Shown: positions 1 through 8,205, counted from the stretch's first letter. The stretch is DNA of 64,000 bases from Actinopolymorpha rutila (GCF_013407855.1 NZ_JACBZH010000001.1:124001-188000); one strand, 5' to 3'. The notes: a model not told the origin generated them from the sequence alone. Program-made: numbers and translations.

Positions 1-224
1 CGTACCGCGCCGAACGCGCGGGAGATGCCCGCGCCCATGGCGTAGACGCCGCGGACCTCACGGGTCGCCATGCCGACGATCTTCGCGACGACCGCGTCCG
101 CGATCACGGTGCGGCCGCCGCTGCCGGCCAGGTCGGTGCCCTTCCGCGTGGCGACCGCACCGGTGGAGGGTCCGTTCGACTCACCCGCGGTGGCCTTGGT
201 CTTGTCGTTGGTCTGCGCAGTCAT
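1..224 (-). CDS. Asp23/Gls24 family envelope stress protein (partial, C-terminus outside window)
   Basis: Only the first 74 codons are present; the gene runs off the left edge. After about 35 polar residues comes the typical Asp23 opening (GRTVIADAVVAKIVGMATRE, then VRGVYAMGAG). Family members are small cell-envelope or membrane-associated proteins linked to envelope and alkaline stress; their molecular role is poorly defined. The ATG at 222-224 is preceded by a GAGAGG-like ribosome site. It is divergent from the ECF sigma gene at 478, whose partner also carries an Asp23-like domain, so the two units probably form one envelope-stress locus. Confidence 0.85.
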   Translation of the reverse strand, partial: MTAQTNDKTKATAGESNGPSTGAVATRKGTDLAGSGGRTVIADAVVAKIVGMATREVRGVYAMGAGISRAFGAV

Positions 225-428
225 GTTCGCCTCTCGTCCAAGCCTCGGCACCAGGTGTTACCCGCAGCGGTGCCTCGTCCGTGCATGTGTCCTGCCGGTC
301 GTTCGAGCCCGTCCGAGCCGGGCGTTCACCTTGCGCCTGCTCAGGGTGACCGCTTTGCGGCTGATCGGACGGACGGATATACCTAGCGAAGATGTTCCTG
401 GGCCTCTTCTCCTCACGGGGGTTTGCAC

Positions 429-442
429 GTGATCTGGATCAC
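429..442. promoter_or_regulatory. Candidate CRP-type operator
   Basis: The sequence GTGATCTGGATCAC is a perfect inverted repeat with a 2-base centre and fits GTGA-N6-TCAC, the core recognised by CRP/GlxR-type regulators. It lies 36 bases upstream of the sigma-factor start and between two divergent genes, so it could act on either. The match is by eye; binding is inferred. Confidence 0.4.
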
Positions 443-477
443 AGTCATCCGGACCTCCTCCGTGGCGGGGTGACCGA

Positions 478-1035
478 GTGACGACGTCCGCGCCCGCCGA
501 CGACACCCTGGTGGCGCGAGCGCGGATCGGCGACACGACGGCGTTCGCCCAGCTCGTACGCCGCTACTCCGGTCCGGCCTACCGGATCGCGCTGCGCATC
601 CTGGGCGACGCGGACGCGGCTCAGGACGTCGCGCAGGAGGCGTTCCTCACGGCCTGGCGCCGCCTCGACCGGATCCGCGAGGAACAGGCCTTCGCCGCCT
701 GGCTCTACCGCATCGTCACCACCGCCGCCCTCCAGGCGGCGAGGAGCCGTCGCGCTCACCCCGATGCCGAGCTTGATCATGAACATGTCAGGCTTCCGCC
801 CTCGGCTACCGGCAATCCCGAGCAGCACGTTCTCGCCGCCCACCTGCTCACCGCTCTTCAGGCGGCCCTCGGTCTGCTCACGCCGGAGCAACGGGCATGC
901 TGGGTGCTACGAGAGTTGGAGGGGCTCTCCTATGACGAGATCGCCGAGGTCGCGGGAATCGGACCCGACGCGGTTCGGGGACGGATTCATCGCGCCCGCG
1001 TCCGCCTCGCCAGGGAGCTGAAACCATGGCGATAG
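478..1035 (+). CDS. ECF-type RNA polymerase sigma factor
   Basis: A 185-residue sigma-70 family protein with only regions 2 and 4, the ECF layout. Region 2 (about residues 16-85) holds the FAQLVRRYSG and AQDVAQEAFL helices that bind core polymerase and the -10 element. Region 4 (about 130-183) has LTPEQRACWVLRELEGLSY and a helix-turn-helix ending in RGRIHRARVRLA for the -35 element. The GTG at 478 is the first usable start. The next gene overlaps it by 10 bases and carries an anti-sigma-type zinc motif, so it is the likely partner. The target regulon is unknown; the neighbours suggest envelope stress. Confidence 0.9.
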   Translation: MTTSAPADDTLVARARIGDTTAFAQLVRRYSGPAYRIALRILGDADAAQDVAQEAFLTAWRRLDRIREEQAFAAWLYRIVTTAALQAARSRRAHPDAELDHEHVRLPPSATGNPEQHVLAAHLLTALQAALGLLTPEQRACWVLRELEGLSYDEIAEVAGIGPDAVRGRIHRARVRLARELKPWR

Positions 1036-1604
1036 ACCATCCCAACGGCAACCCCCTTCCGCCGCCCGACCAGGATCGGCGCGAGGAGGTGCTCCCGTGT
1101 GGCCGCGACGTGGGGACGGTGTACGACCACCTGACCCGCGGCGGCGGCCTGGACGACCACGAGCTGTCGTGCCCGCACTGCCGGGGCGCCGCGGCGGAGT
1201 TCGCGCCGGTGCTGCAGGCCACCGAACTCCTGCGGGACGAGCCCGCCGAGCCCCCGCCGGGGTTCGTCGAGTCGATCATGGCCCGCATCCATGCCACCCG
1301 CAGTCGAGGCTGGCGGTTGCCGCTGCCGGCCGAACACCCCCTACACCTCGCCATCACCGAACACGCGGCCGCCACGGTGCTGGCCGCGGCCGCGAGCGAG
1401 GTCGCGGGCGTCACCGTCGACCGCTGTCATTTCCCCGAGCACGGCGACCCGACACGGCTGCAGATCAACCTCACCCTGCGGCAGCGAACGCCGGTGTCAC
1501 TGATCGTCGAACGCGTCCGGAAGGCGGTGCGCACGGCCGCCCGGCGGCAGCTCGGCCTGGAGTTGCGCACGATCGATGTCCGCGTGGACGACATCCACCT
1601 GTGA
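1026..1604 (+). CDS. Zinc-finger anti-sigma-like protein fused to an Asp23-like domain
   Basis: 192 residues. The N-terminal part has the HX3CX2C motif of zinc-binding anti-sigma factors (H45, C49, C52 in HELSCPHC) with another Cys at 25 as a possible fourth ligand. From about residue 110 the sequence resembles an Asp23/Gls24 domain (HLAITEHAAATVLAAAA, then LVERVRKAVRTAA-like helices). It overlaps the sigma gene, so it is probably translationally coupled to it and likely binds it. No membrane segment is visible, unlike classical anti-sigma factors, so release would have to work through the Asp23-like domain or the zinc site. The assignment to both families is by motif reading. Confidence 0.7.
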   Translation: MAIDHPNGNPLPPPDQDRREEVLPCGRDVGTVYDHLTRGGGLDDHELSCPHCRGAAAEFAPVLQATELLRDEPAEPPPGFVESIMARIHATRSRGWRLPLPAEHPLHLAITEHAAATVLAAAASEVAGVTVDRCHFPEHGDPTRLQINLTLRQRTPVSLIVERVRKAVRTAARRQLGLELRTIDVRVDDIHL

Positions 1605-1632
1605 CGTCGTCCGCGACGTGACCGTCAGCGGG

Positions 1633-2010
1633 TCACCGCGCCTGGATCGGCGCCGCCCAGCCTGGCCGGGGGATGAGACAGAACGGGTGACCGGCCGGGT
1701 CCGCGTACACATGGTCGCCCCCGGCCAGCCGTCGCGCGCCCAGGCCGACCACGCGTACGTCGGCGTCGGCGAGGTCGTCCACCATGACGTCGAGATGGAG
1801 TTGCTGGGAGCGGTGCGGGTCCGGCCAGGCCGGTGGACGGTGGTCCGGCACCCGTTGGAACGCGACTCCCGAGGTCGTGTCGTTCGCCGCGACGACCACC
1901 CAGTCGTCGCTCCGGTAGGTCACCGGCAGGCCGAGCAGCTCGGAGTAGAAGGCGGCCAGCGCCTCCGGGTCCGGGCAGTCGACGACGACGTGGTGCATCC
2001 GGCCGATCAT
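1633..2010 (-). CDS. VOC (glyoxalase/bleomycin-resistance) family protein
   Basis: 125 residues from the ATG at 2008-2010, one vicinal-oxygen-chelate fold. It opens with MHHVVVDCPDPEALAAFYSE, where the His is a usual metal ligand, continues with LGLPVTYRSDDWVVV, and ends with the second half QLHLDVMVDDLADAD and YADPAGHPFCL, again with a His and an acidic position. Members are metal-dependent dioxygenases, isomerases or resistance proteins; the substrate cannot be told from sequence. Longer upstream starts in the frame give an Arg-rich leader unlike the family, so I chose the inner ATG. It converges with the zinc-finger/Asp23 gene. Confidence 0.85.
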   Translation of the reverse strand: MIGRMHHVVVDCPDPEALAAFYSELLGLPVTYRSDDWVVVAANDTTSGVAFQRVPDHRPPAWPDPHRSQQLHLDVMVDDLADADVRVVGLGARRLAGGDHVYADPAGHPFCLIPRPGWAAPIQAR

Positions 2011-2178
2011 GGCCCGATCCTGCCACCGCGAACGCCGTCGCCGGCCACCGACGCGAGGACGAGTTTCCGTCGTACGTGCTACCAAACGGTTGCACGTGTG
2101 TGGCAGGGTGTGCAACCGTGGGGTAGCACGTCAGTCGAAGAAGCCTGGGGCAGGGCTGCCACGGAAGGGACGGTTCAG

Positions 2179-2637
2179 ATGGGCGACGCAGCGCGGAGTA
2201 CGGACCGGATCGAGCGCGAGATCATGATCGACGCCCCGATCGAACGGGTGTGGTCCCTGGTCAGCGAACCCGGCTGGTGGATCGGTGACGGCGACCGGTC
2301 CAAACAGACGGTCACCCGGGAGGGCGACCTGGTGGTGGTGGAGTTCCAGCCGTACGGGAGGTTCGGGGTGTTGCCGATCGCCGCGGACGCGCCGGCGTAC
2401 GTCTCGTTCCGGGGCAACGCCGACCCGGGCGAACTGCCCGGGGAGGACAACTCCACGCTGGTGGAGTTCTTCCTCACCGAGAAGGACGGCGGCACGCTGG
2501 TGCGGGTGGTCGAGAGCGGCTTCGACACGATGTACCCCTCGCCCGAAGGCCGGGCCGACGCCCTCAGGGGCAACACCCAGGGGTGGGAGCTGCAGCTCGG
2601 ATTCGCCAAGCGGGACACCGAGACCCCGACCCGATGA
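2179..2637 (+). CDS. SRPBCC (AHSA1-like) domain protein
   Basis: 152 residues of the START/Bet v1-like fold. It begins EREIMIDAPIERVWSLVSEP, the standard AHSA1/polyketide-cyclase opening, and ends with the long helix GNTQGWELQLGFAK. The ATG at 2179 follows a GGAAGGGA ribosome site. Its stop overlaps the start of the ArsR gene (ATGA), so the pair is translationally coupled. AHSA1-like genes beside ArsR regulators are common in actinobacteria; the bound ligand is unknown. Confidence 0.85.
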   Translation: MGDAARSTDRIEREIMIDAPIERVWSLVSEPGWWIGDGDRSKQTVTREGDLVVVEFQPYGRFGVLPIAADAPAYVSFRGNADPGELPGEDNSTLVEFFLTEKDGGTLVRVVESGFDTMYPSPEGRADALRGNTQGWELQLGFAKRDTETPTR

Positions 2638-2963
2638 CGGTCGCCGGGATCGACGTGGGAGCGGTCCTGGCGGCAATGGCCGATCCGACCCGCCGGCAAC
2701 TCCTCGACGAACTCGTCGACGCCGGCCGGGCGAGCGCTACGACGCTCGCCGGCCGGCTACCGGTCTCGAGGCAGGCGGTGGTCAAACACCTGCGAGTGCT
2801 GGAGGACGCGGGTCTGGTGGCGGGTACCCGCGCCGGCCGGGAGGTGCTGTACTCCGCGCGCACCGAGCCTCTGGACGCTTCCGCGCGCTGGCTTGCCGAC
2901 CGGGCCGCCGCCTGGGACCGCCGCCTCAGCGGGCTCAAGCGGGCCGCCGAACGGGGAGAGTAA
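2634..2963 (+). CDS. ArsR family winged-helix regulator
   Basis: 109 residues with the ArsR-type winged helix: LAAMADPTRRQLLDELVDAG, then TTLAGRLPVSRQAVVKHLRV as the recognition helix-turn-helix, then the wing around AGREVLYS. I see no Cys pair for metal binding, so this is not a classical metal sensor. It is of the SdpR/YczG-like group often paired with an AHSA1 gene. The ATG overlaps the AHSA1 stop by 4 bases. It probably represses its own two-gene unit. Confidence 0.88.
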   Translation: MTVAGIDVGAVLAAMADPTRRQLLDELVDAGRASATTLAGRLPVSRQAVVKHLRVLEDAGLVAGTRAGREVLYSARTEPLDASARWLADRAAAWDRRLSGLKRAAERGE

Positions 2964-2993
2964 CCGGTTCCCGCCCAGGGCTACCGTGAGCAC

Positions 2994-3548
2994 ATGGAAG
3001 CCGAGTTGACGGACCTGCAGGACCAGATCGACCAGGGCACCGAGCACCTGCTGGCCACCATCTCGACGTTGACCGACGACGACGTCCGGGCGCCGTCCCT
3101 GCTGCCCGACTGGACCCGCGGGCACGTCGTCACCCACGTCGCGCGAGTCGGTGAGGCCCTGCGCAACCTCCTGGTGTGGGCGCGTACGGGCGTGCCGATC
3201 CCGCCGTACGTCAGCCAGGACGCGCGTGACGCCGACATCGCGGCAGGTGCGGGACGCAGTGCCGCCGAACTCCTCGCCGACGTGATCCAGTCGGCGCAGG
3301 CCCTGCGGGCCGCGGCGGTGGAGGTCCCGGACGAGGGCTGGGAACGCACGGTCGGCGTGCCGGGGTCGCTGGAGTTTCCCGCGTCGCAGGTCCTCGTCCG
3401 CCGACTGGTCGAGGTGGAGCTGCACCACGTCGACCTCGGCGCCGGCTACCGCGCGAACGACTGGCCGACGCGGTTCGTCGACCTCGACCTGCCCGAGCCG
3501 ATGCGGTCCCAGCGCGCGGAACGTTCCTCCTGGCCGGGCGGGGCATGA
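2994..3548 (+). CDS. Maleylpyruvate isomerase-family mycothiol-dependent protein (N-terminal domain only)
   Basis: 184 residues matching the MDMPI N-terminal four-helix (DinB-like) domain: LLPDWTRGHVVTHVARVGEAL holds conserved His residues and VEVELHHVDLGAGY supplies the later His pair that binds metal. Full enzymes are usually longer, with a C-terminal SCP2-like domain; here the reading ends soon after the first domain in SQRAERSSWPGGA. It may be a single-domain mycothiol-S-transferase-like protein or a shortened relative. Its stop overlaps the next gene's ATG (ATGA), so it is coupled to the sigma factor. Confidence 0.75.
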   Translation: MEAELTDLQDQIDQGTEHLLATISTLTDDDVRAPSLLPDWTRGHVVTHVARVGEALRNLLVWARTGVPIPPYVSQDARDADIAAGAGRSAAELLADVIQSAQALRAAAVEVPDEGWERTVGVPGSLEFPASQVLVRRLVEVELHHVDLGAGYRANDWPTRFVDLDLPEPMRSQRAERSSWPGGA

Positions 3549-4657
3549 GTGGCCGCGGTGACCACGGGCGGTCGCGGGAGCAGGGTCCTCCCGAGCCGGC
3601 GTCCGCCCTGGCCGCTGCACGAGCCGGCGACGAGTCGGCGTTCGTCACCCTGGTCGAGCCACATCGGCGCGAACTCCGGGTGCACTGCTACCGCATGCTG
3701 GGCTCGTTCGACGAGGCCGAGGATCTCGTTCAGGAGACCTTCCTGCGCGCCTGGAAGGGCATCGGCGACTTCGCGGGGCGGTCGAGCCTGCGCGCCTGGC
3801 TGTACCGCATCGCGACCAACGCCTGCCTGGACGCGCTGGACGGCCGGGCCCGGCGGGTGCTCCCGCACCACCTGAGCGGGCCGTCGGACGCCGGTGACGC
3901 GCTACTGCCGCCGCGGACCGACGTACCGTGGCTGCAGCCGTTCCCCGACCGCCTGCGGGACCCGGTCGGGGGCGCCTCGTCCGTCGAGCAACCGGGTCCG
4001 GTGGCACCGCGCGATGCCGAACCCGACGCCATCGTGGAGGCGAAGGAGACGCTGGAGCTGGCGTTCCTGGCCGCGATCCAGAATCTGCCGCCCCGGCAGC
4101 GGGCGGTGTTCCTCCTGCGCGACGTGCTCGGCTGGCCGGCGAAGCAGACAGCTGAGCTGCTGCAGAGCAGCCTGGCCGGTGTCAACAGCGCCTTGCAGCG
4201 GGCCCGGGCCACCATGCGGGAACAGCTGCCCGAGCGCCGGTCGGAGTGGGTCGCGTCCCAGGAGCCGTCCGCCGACGAGCGCGCGGTGCTGCGCCGCTAC
4301 ATGCTGGCGGTCGAACGCGCCGACGTCGCCGCGGTCGCCGAGCTCCTTGCCGAGGACGTTCGTACGACCATGCCTCCGTGGACGTTGTGGATGCAGGGCC
4401 GGGACGCGGTCGTGGCCGCGTTGACCGCGAGCTGGAACACCGAGTCGCCGGACTACGTGGGGCAGTTCCGGATGCTGGCCACCCGGGCCAACGGCCGGCC
4501 GGCGGTGGCGTCGTACGTCCGTAGCGGCGAGTCCACCTTCCACGCCTTCGCCATCGGGGTGGTCCGGATCGAGGACGGGCGGATAGTAGAGATCACCGCG
4601 TTCCACGACAGCGGGCTGTTCCGGGCGTTCGAGCTTCCGGGCGAGCTCGCCGGGTAG
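3545..4657 (+). CDS. SigG-like ECF sigma factor with C-terminal SnoaL-like domain
   Basis: 370 residues. Region 2 (about 25-100) includes HCYRMLGSFDEAEDLVQETF and SLRAWLYRIATNACLDAL. Region 4 (about 165-225) includes LPPRQRAVFLLRDVLGW and the helix-turn-helix AKQTAELLQSSLAGVNSALQ. The last 140 residues form a SnoaL/NTF2-like domain (RYMLAVERADVAAVAELLAE, MPPWTLWMQGRDAV, ITAFHDSGLFRAF), as in the SigG/TIGR02960 group. In such sigma factors the C-terminal domain controls activity in place of a separate anti-sigma factor, and none is adjacent here. ATGA overlap with the upstream maleylpyruvate-isomerase-like gene. Confidence 0.88.
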   Translation: MSGRGDHGRSREQGPPEPASALAAARAGDESAFVTLVEPHRRELRVHCYRMLGSFDEAEDLVQETFLRAWKGIGDFAGRSSLRAWLYRIATNACLDALDGRARRVLPHHLSGPSDAGDALLPPRTDVPWLQPFPDRLRDPVGGASSVEQPGPVAPRDAEPDAIVEAKETLELAFLAAIQNLPPRQRAVFLLRDVLGWPAKQTAELLQSSLAGVNSALQRARATMREQLPERRSEWVASQEPSADERAVLRRYMLAVERADVAAVAELLAEDVRTTMPPWTLWMQGRDAVVAALTASWNTESPDYVGQFRMLATRANGRPAVASYVRSGESTFHAFAIGVVRIEDGRIVEITAFHDSGLFRAFELPGELAG

Positions 4658-4826
4658 CACCGGCTCACCAGGCGCCCGCCGGACACCCCTCGCCCGCGGG
4701 CCACCGAACGGCGCCGATCAGTTTCTCCGCGGTCGGCCGTCTCAACGGGAGTCATCCGCGGCGAGCTCCGCAACCTGCACGACCTGCACGAGCTCCGGGC
4801 GGACGCACCATCGACGGAGGATTCCC

Positions 4827-5369
4827 GTGGGCAGGTTGTTGTACTCGTGCACCATGTCGCTGGACGGCTTCATCGCAGGCCCGGGCGGTGACATGTCCTG
4901 GTTGACCAGCCATCTCGGCCCGAACCCGATCGTGGACCGGCTCGTCCCCCGGATCGGCGCCCTGCTCGTCGGCAACCGCACCTTCGGCGGCGACGACCCA
5001 CATCGGGGCACCGAAGGCGAGGGCAAGGCGTTCGGCGGCGGGTGGGAAGGTCCGCAGTTCGTCCTCGCCCACCGGCCGCAGGGGAGGTCGGTCCCAGGCG
5101 TCACGTTCGTCACCGACCTGCGGCAGGCGGTGGACGAGGCGAAGGCCGCCGCCGGGGAGAAGTACGTCAACGTGCTCGGCGCCCGGACGGCCCACGGCTG
5201 CGTCGAGGCCGGTCTGCTGGACGAGATCCTGGTGTTCGTCGCCCCTGTGCTGCTCGGCGACGGCGTTAGGTTGTTCGAACACCCCGGCGGGACGAACGTA
5301 CGACTCGAACGCATGGACGTCGGACAGACGCCCCAGGCGACGAGTATGTGGTTTCGCGTCGTCCGCTGA
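4827..5369 (+). CDS. RibD C-terminal / dihydrofolate reductase-like protein
   Basis: 180 residues of the RibD_C/DHFR-like fold: LLYSCTMSLDGFIAGPGGDM at the start, LLVGNRTFGG in the middle, and YVNVLGARTAHGCVEAGLLD plus VFVAPVLLGDGVRLFEH at the end, the usual NADPH-binding pattern. Stand-alone actinobacterial members are numerous and their substrate is unknown; this is not the folate-pathway folA. The GTG at 4827 is preceded by ACGGAGG at 4814-4820. It converges with the DinB gene, with only 7 bases between stops. Confidence 0.87.
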   Translation: MGRLLYSCTMSLDGFIAGPGGDMSWLTSHLGPNPIVDRLVPRIGALLVGNRTFGGDDPHRGTEGEGKAFGGGWEGPQFVLAHRPQGRSVPGVTFVTDLRQAVDEAKAAAGEKYVNVLGARTAHGCVEAGLLDEILVFVAPVLLGDGVRLFEHPGGTNVRLERMDVGQTPQATSMWFRVVR

Positions 5370-5376
5370 CCACTGC

Positions 5377-5886
5377 TCAGTCGGTCAGGACCAGCCAGCG
5401 CCTGCCGTCGATGAGCTCGCGTACGACGTCGAGCTGGCCCGCGTGGGTGGCGGTCTCGGTGATGACGTGCAGAACCGTCCGACGCAGGTCGCGAGACGGC
5501 AGATCGCCGAAGAGCTCTGCCGGCCACGCGGCCGGTGCGGCCTCGAGCGGAGTCGAGACGATGATCTCGTCCGCCAGTGCGGTCTCTTGTCGGTACAGCT
5601 CGTACACCTCCTCGGCCGTGGTGCCGGAGCTGACCTGCCAGGCACCGTCGCCGGTCTCCAGGTCGACGGTCTCACCCGCCACCACGGCGCGGAACCAGAA
5701 TCGCTCGACGTCCAGCGCCAGGTGCCGGACGAGCCCCAGGCAGGTCCAGCCCGACGGCAGCACCGGGCGGCGCAGGTCGGCGTCGGAAAGTCCGTCCAGT
5801 GCTCCGAGAACGTGCTCGCGCTGGGCGTTCAGGGCGGCCAGCAGGGCCTCGGTCTCGGTCTCGGTGACGTGCGACGGCTGCGTCAT
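5377..5886 (-). CDS. DinB family (DUF664) protein
   Basis: 169 residues with a DinB four-helix fold: LLAALNAQREHVLGALDGLS, LGLVRHLALDVERFWFR with the first metal His, and VLHVITETATHAGQLDVVRE with the last two His positions (HxxxxxxxH spacing). The three His give a metal site seen in thiol-dependent (mycothiol or bacillithiol) transferases. The reaction is unknown. The start ATG at 5884-5886 follows an AGAAACC-type weak ribosome site. Confidence 0.87.
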   Translation of the reverse strand: MTQPSHVTETETEALLAALNAQREHVLGALDGLSDADLRRPVLPSGWTCLGLVRHLALDVERFWFRAVVAGETVDLETGDGAWQVSSGTTAEEVYELYRQETALADEIIVSTPLEAAPAAWPAELFGDLPSRDLRRTVLHVITETATHAGQLDVVRELIDGRRWLVLTD

Positions 5887-5938
5887 GGTTTCTCCACGGT
5901 GGGCGGCTGGTTCTCGGGCGCGTGGCGGTGGAGAAGGT

Positions 5939-6544
5939 CTACCACCGGTCGCCGACAGGTCGTACCGACGCCAGCAGTTTGGCCGCGAACCGGTCCAGGT
6001 GCGGGTCCAGCGTGTCCGGCGGTTCGTCGCCCACTTGGTCCGCCCGCACCCACCTGATGCCGGCGAACTCGGCCGCGTCGTAGGAGACGATCGACGACCG
6101 GGGCAGGCCGAGGACGTACCAGAGGCTGACGTCGGTGTGCGGTCCGGCGCCGCGGGTGCGGGTCACGGTGACGAAGAAGGGCCGGTCGCCGGGGAGGCCG
6201 GGCAGCCGGGAGGGCGCGGCCTCGACGTGTAGTTCTTCGCGGCACTCTCGTACGACTGTCTCCCACGGGTCCTCGTCGGGTTCGACGTGTCCGCCGGGCG
6301 GCAGCCAGAGGCCGGCCTTGCGATGGGCGACCAGCAGGAGATCGCGCCGGGCCTCGTCGAGTACGACGAAGTAGCTCACCAGGTGCGGATCTGGGACGTC
6401 CGGCTTCGCGGTCCGGTATGCCGGGGCGCCGCCGGCCAGCCAGTCCAGCGTCGTCTGCCGGTGGGCACGCTCGGTCTTGTCCCAGGGGCGGATGCCCTCG
6501 ACCAGGTCGACCAGGTGCTGCCGCGACGCCGTGGCCGCGGTCAT
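5939..6544 (-). CDS. Nudix hydrolase
   Basis: 201 residues. The Nudix box GX5EX7REUXEE is intact at about residues 85-107 (GHVEPDE, then RECREEL), the Mg-binding helix for hydrolysis of nucleoside diphosphate-linked compounds. N-terminal residues 1-50 form a helical leader (LVDLVEGIRPWDKTE). The ATG at 6542-6544 overlaps the 3' end of the YjbR-like gene by 4 bases; longer upstream starts would give an Arg-rich leader. The substrate is not predictable. Confidence 0.88.
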   Translation of the reverse strand: MTAATASRQHLVDLVEGIRPWDKTERAHRQTTLDWLAGGAPAYRTAKPDVPDPHLVSYFVVLDEARRDLLLVAHRKAGLWLPPGGHVEPDEDPWETVVRECREELHVEAAPSRLPGLPGDRPFFVTVTRTRGAGPHTDVSLWYVLGLPRSSIVSYDAAEFAGIRWVRADQVGDEPPDTLDPHLDRFAAKLLASVRPVGDRW

Positions 6545-6738
6545 CGCTTCGGCGCCGCGGCGGAGCTGTTTCGGTCGTGCTCGGCGACGCGGAACACGGC
6601 GGTCGTGGCGTCCTGCCCCATGCCGACGAAGGTCCGGCCGCGCACCTCGAAGACGGGTACGTGGAACCGGAAGCGTTCGGTCTCCTCGACCTCGGGGAAG
6701 GCGGTCGCCCACCGGCGGATGTCGTTCGTACTGGTCAC
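6541..6738 (-). CDS. Short MmcQ/YjbR-like protein
   Basis: 65 residues starting IRRWATAFPEVEETERFRFH and containing VFEVRGRTFVGMG, the N-terminal half of the MmcQ/YjbR (CyaY-like fold, DNA-binding) family. Full members are about 110-120 residues, so this is about half length. It ends in a polar tail (NSSAAAPKR) whose stop overlaps the Nudix start. It could be a natural short form or a gene cut by deletion. GTG start. Confidence 0.6.
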   Translation of the reverse strand: MTSTNDIRRWATAFPEVEETERFRFHVPVFEVRGRTFVGMGQDATTAVFRVAEHDRNSSAAAPKR

Positions 6739-6786
6739 GCCGACACCGTACCGACGGCCACCGACCGGCCCATCGGGATTCGTACC

Positions 6787-8007
6787 TCAGCGCGGACCGG
6801 CTCGCGTCCCCGTGGCGACCAGGACAGCCGTCACGGTCAACAACGCCGCACAGCCGAGAAGCGCGGCGGACAGCCCGGCCGACCCGGCGACCAGGGCGAC
6901 GGCGCCACCGCAGACGATCTCACCGGCGTACTCCGCCTGCGCCAGGAATGAGTGGACCGTCGCCCGAACGTCGCCGCTGGTCTGCCGGTTGACCGAGATG
7001 GTGGCGATCACCCGGGTCAGCGGGACCGCGACCCCGGCGACGAACAGGACGGCCACGCTGCCTCGGACGTACCCCGGTGAGCTCGCCAGGCCGACGAGAC
7101 CGAGCGCTCCCACGGCACACGCCACGACGTAGCCGCGTGGGGCCGTGCGTACATCGTCGATGTGCGGCTCCACCAGACGCAGCGCGACCGCACCGACGAG
7201 CAGGGTGAAAACACCCAGAGCGGTGAACCAGGCGACCGGGTCGGCGGGGAACCCGAGCTCGACCAGGCGCCGCGGATACAGCCGTCCGGAAGCGTCCTCG
7301 GCGCCGTTGACCAGGAAGGTGGCCGCGAAGACGACGAGGAGGACGCGGCTGCGCCGCACGAGTGCGAAGCCGCGGAGGAGGATCCTCCACGAGGTCAACC
7401 AGCGCCTGGTGCGCGTCGGCACGAACCGCCGCTCGCGGAAGCGGTGTCCGACGTACCCGCCGAGCGCCACCATGGCGACTCCGGCCAGCACCATCGCGGT
7501 GCTCCGGTGCATCAGCGAGGCCAGCGCGCCGACGCTCACCATCCCGGCCGCGGCGCCCGTCAGCTGCGCCCGTCCCGACCGGACCAGCACGTCGGAGACC
7601 CGTGCCGGATCGTCGAGCTCGTCGGTGATCCAGGCGACGTCGGCGCCGCTGGCGAACGTCCACGCCAGGCCCCAGAGCATCTGGGTCACGACCACCAGCC
7701 AGAAGGCGGTCACCAGACCGGTGGCCAGCATGGCGGTCCCCATCAACAGGTGCGAGATCACCAGCGACCACTTCCGGCTCACGGTGTCGGCGACCACGCC
7801 TGCCGGAACCTCGAACCCGAACGCGACGATCCCCTGCGCCACGCCGATCAGCACCAGCTGCGCCGCCGACAGACGGGCGTCGACGACCAGGTAGACGCTG
7901 GTGACCAGCCACCAACCGCGGTGGAGGAAGGCCCGGCACCAGGTCCAGCGGACGAAGACGGCGACCGGATCCGGGTCGCTCATCCGTCCTGGGCTCATCA
8001 CGAACAC
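6787..8007 (-). CDS. MFS transporter
   Basis: About 400 residues with roughly 12 hydrophobic segments. The loop after the second segment reads GVVADTVSRKWSLVISH, the MFS motif A region (G-x-x-x-D-x-x-S-R/K). Central loop around residues 185-210 is basic (FRERRFVPTRTRRW). The substrate is unknown; drug or metabolite efflux by proton exchange is the family norm. The ATG at 8005-8007 or an internal ATG at 7981-7983 (MSDPDP) could be the start. Confidence 0.83.
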   Translation of the reverse strand: MFVMSPGRMSDPDPVAVFVRWTWCRAFLHRGWWLVTSVYLVVDARLSAAQLVLIGVAQGIVAFGFEVPAGVVADTVSRKWSLVISHLLMGTAMLATGLVTAFWLVVVTQMLWGLAWTFASGADVAWITDELDDPARVSDVLVRSGRAQLTGAAAGMVSVGALASLMHRSTAMVLAGVAMVALGGYVGHRFRERRFVPTRTRRWLTSWRILLRGFALVRRSRVLLVVFAATFLVNGAEDASGRLYPRRLVELGFPADPVAWFTALGVFTLLVGAVALRLVEPHIDDVRTAPRGYVVACAVGALGLVGLASSPGYVRGSVAVLFVAGVAVPLTRVIATISVNRQTSGDVRATVHSFLAQAEYAGEIVCGGAVALVAGSAGLSAALLGCAALLTVTAVLVATGTRAGPR

Positions 8008-8205
8008 TCAGGCCCGGACGTGGTCCTCCGCCGCGGGAACCTCCAGGCCGTGGCCCGCATCCGGGCCTCCGCGCAAGGAGGCACAGCAGCCATGGCGGTG
8101 ATGCTGGCATGGCGCCTCCCTGCGAGTCGATGCCTTTTCGCCCCACCCAGGGTGTCCAGGGCGGGATGCGGGCACGCGAACCGGCCATGATCCGCAGGAC
8201 AGGCC

